Source: Neoceratodus forsteri (taxonomy: Eukaryota; Chordata; Ceratodontiformes; Ceratodontidae). From it: DNA of 64,000 nt. The DNA lies in contig CM028131.1 of NCBI GenBank assembly GCA_016271365.2, forward strand, positions 285,825,001-285,889,000, read 5' to 3'. The translations under genes and the position numbers were made by a program. The notes below the pieces were generated by a model. It was not told the DNA's origin. It was given only the letters and a program-made list of their open reading frames with translations, and searched no databases. Shown piece by piece: positions 63,270-64,000 of this stretch. The first letter of the stretch is position 1; every line of letters begins with the position of its first letter.

Positions 63270-63428
63270 GTGTGTAGTAAATGAGTATGTGAAAGATGCC
63301 CTATGAAGAAGGCAGCACATATTCTTTAATTGTTACCTGTGACACTGAATGAACTTTACAACAATACTCTTATATTTATCTTAAAGAGCAGGTTCTGAGT
63401 AAGAATCGTCCCCCCCCCCACACGTATA

Positions 63429-64000
63429 ACGCAGCTTACCCTGCAGTTAAGATATTCATGCACAAAGTTAACTTTTTTTTAGTGTGCATTTCTTAGAAAA
63501 TCACTCATAAAAAGCTCAATGGAACTGGTAGCCAAAATGATAGCATTTCCCAACCCAGAGCCGCGCCCCCACACTTGCACGTTTTGTGATGTCAGTACAA
63601 GAATGGCACGGCAGCGTGCTCCATAGACAACAATGGGGGCAATTTTTGCAAGCTATTTTTACACTTTTAAGTGCTAAATTTGAGAATATAAGTCCAACAC
63701 TCAACTAACAAAGACATTGCTAGTTGAGCGGTGGCCTTCCTTTCTCAAACTCGGCACTTAAAAGTATGAAAACTGCTTGCAAAAATTGCCCCCATTATAG
63801 TCTATGGATAGCGCCCCTGCACAGTTCTTGTACTGACATCGCAAAATGTGCAAGCATGGGGGCATGGCTCTGGGTCAGGAAATGCTATCAGTTTGGGTAG
63901 CTCCTCCACAGAACTTTTTTACCAGTGATTTTGTAAGAAATGCAGACTGAAAAAAAATTGACTTTATGGATGAATGTCTTAACCGGAGGGTAAGCTGTGG
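63429..64000. mobile_element. Foldback element with ~258-bp arms, running to the window edge
   Basis: 63429-63686 and 63742-64000 are inverted copies at about 80% identity with a 55-bp spacer. Matches include GCAGCTTACCCT with AGGGTAAGCTGT, CAGTACAAGAATGGCAC.G with C.GCACAGTTCTTGTACTG, and GGGGGCAATTTTTGCAAGC with GCTTGCAAAAATTGCCCCC. The spacer holds a second small hairpin (CAACTAAC...CTAGTTG). No coding sequence. The right terminus may lie beyond the window. Confidence 0.85.

Larger units (their letters stand above)
62016..63395. mobile_element. pogo/Tigger-like MITE, copy 2, with nested insertions
   Basis: It begins TA-CAGTGGAGCCCACTTATAAG (62018) and follows copy 1 through TATAGGAACATTTTTGGGAT, GCAGTAAAG and TTCCTCATTAATGGTCACTT. 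It is interrupted by a TTAA-type MITE (with a duplication and a CR1 fragment) and resumes at 63270 with GTGTGTAGTAAATGAGTATG and AAGATGCCCTATGAAGAAGG as in copy 1 at 59896. Its 3' terminal repeat is missing: sequence changes near 63395, just before the foldback at 63429. Confidence 0.72.

Overview
The window looks like an intergenic or intronic stretch of a large, transposon-rich vertebrate genome. No host exon, tRNA or rRNA gene could be supported. Almost everything recognisable is mobile DNA: CR1-type LINEs whose first ORF encodes a zinc-knuckle/SGNH-esterase protein, L2-type LINEs, L1-type LINEs, a probable DIRS-like gag fragment, a MIR-like SINE, a tRNA-derived SINE head, hAT-like, TTAA-targeting (piggyBac-like) and pogo/Tigger-like non-autonomous DNA transposons, several long foldback elements, and mini- and microsatellites. 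CR1 + L1 + L2 + DIRS-like + MIR-like content suggests a non-mammalian vertebrate, perhaps an amphibian (the CR1 3' ends resemble what I remember of caecilian sequence). That assignment is inference.

Layout. 0.5-9.2 kb is one minus-strand L1 ORF2 cut into four pieces by a ~3 kb element with split direct repeats (870-3896), an uncharacterised mosaic repeat 'R' (about 4.24-7.65 kb, itself split by an L2 at 5656-6796) and a hAT-like MITE (7900-8292). A TTAA-type element bounds its upstream end. 9.2-14.6 kb holds SINEs, a 1 kb element with 131-bp inverted ends, a second foldback, TA microsatellites and an L1 ORF1 fragment. 14.66-19.38 kb is a nearly full-length minus-strand CR1 (copy A). 19.4-21.4 kb is a decayed retroelement leader plus gag-like ORF, followed by a TTAA-type MITE.

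22.48-34.03 kb is a nest: an outer plus-strand CR1 (B) is split by a full-length CR1 (C, 22.91-27.93 kb) and by a nearly complete minus-strand L2 (29.40-33.37 kb). That L2 in turn carries an ~835-bp insertion with 228-bp tandem repeats. 34.6-37.0 kb is a second, inverted copy of R. 37-41.6 kb is mostly unassigned except for an L1 ORF1 coiled-coil remnant. 41.6-44.94 kb is CR1 copy E, cut off inside its reverse transcriptase and joined directly to a different, AT-rich CR1-like LINE (G, to 47.49 kb). 48.8-50.16 kb is an L1 ORF2 tail and 50.18-54.97 kb is CR1 copy F.

55-64 kb contains a foldback, TTAA elements, a 31-bp minisatellite with about 19 copies, and two copies of a Tigger-like element. 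One Tigger-like copy preserves the empty TTAA site and the other holds the piggyBac-like MITE inserted there. A 258-bp-armed foldback reaches the right edge. All coding regions found are broken by stops or frameshifts. Boundaries given for old elements are good to about 10-50 bases unless a terminal motif is named.
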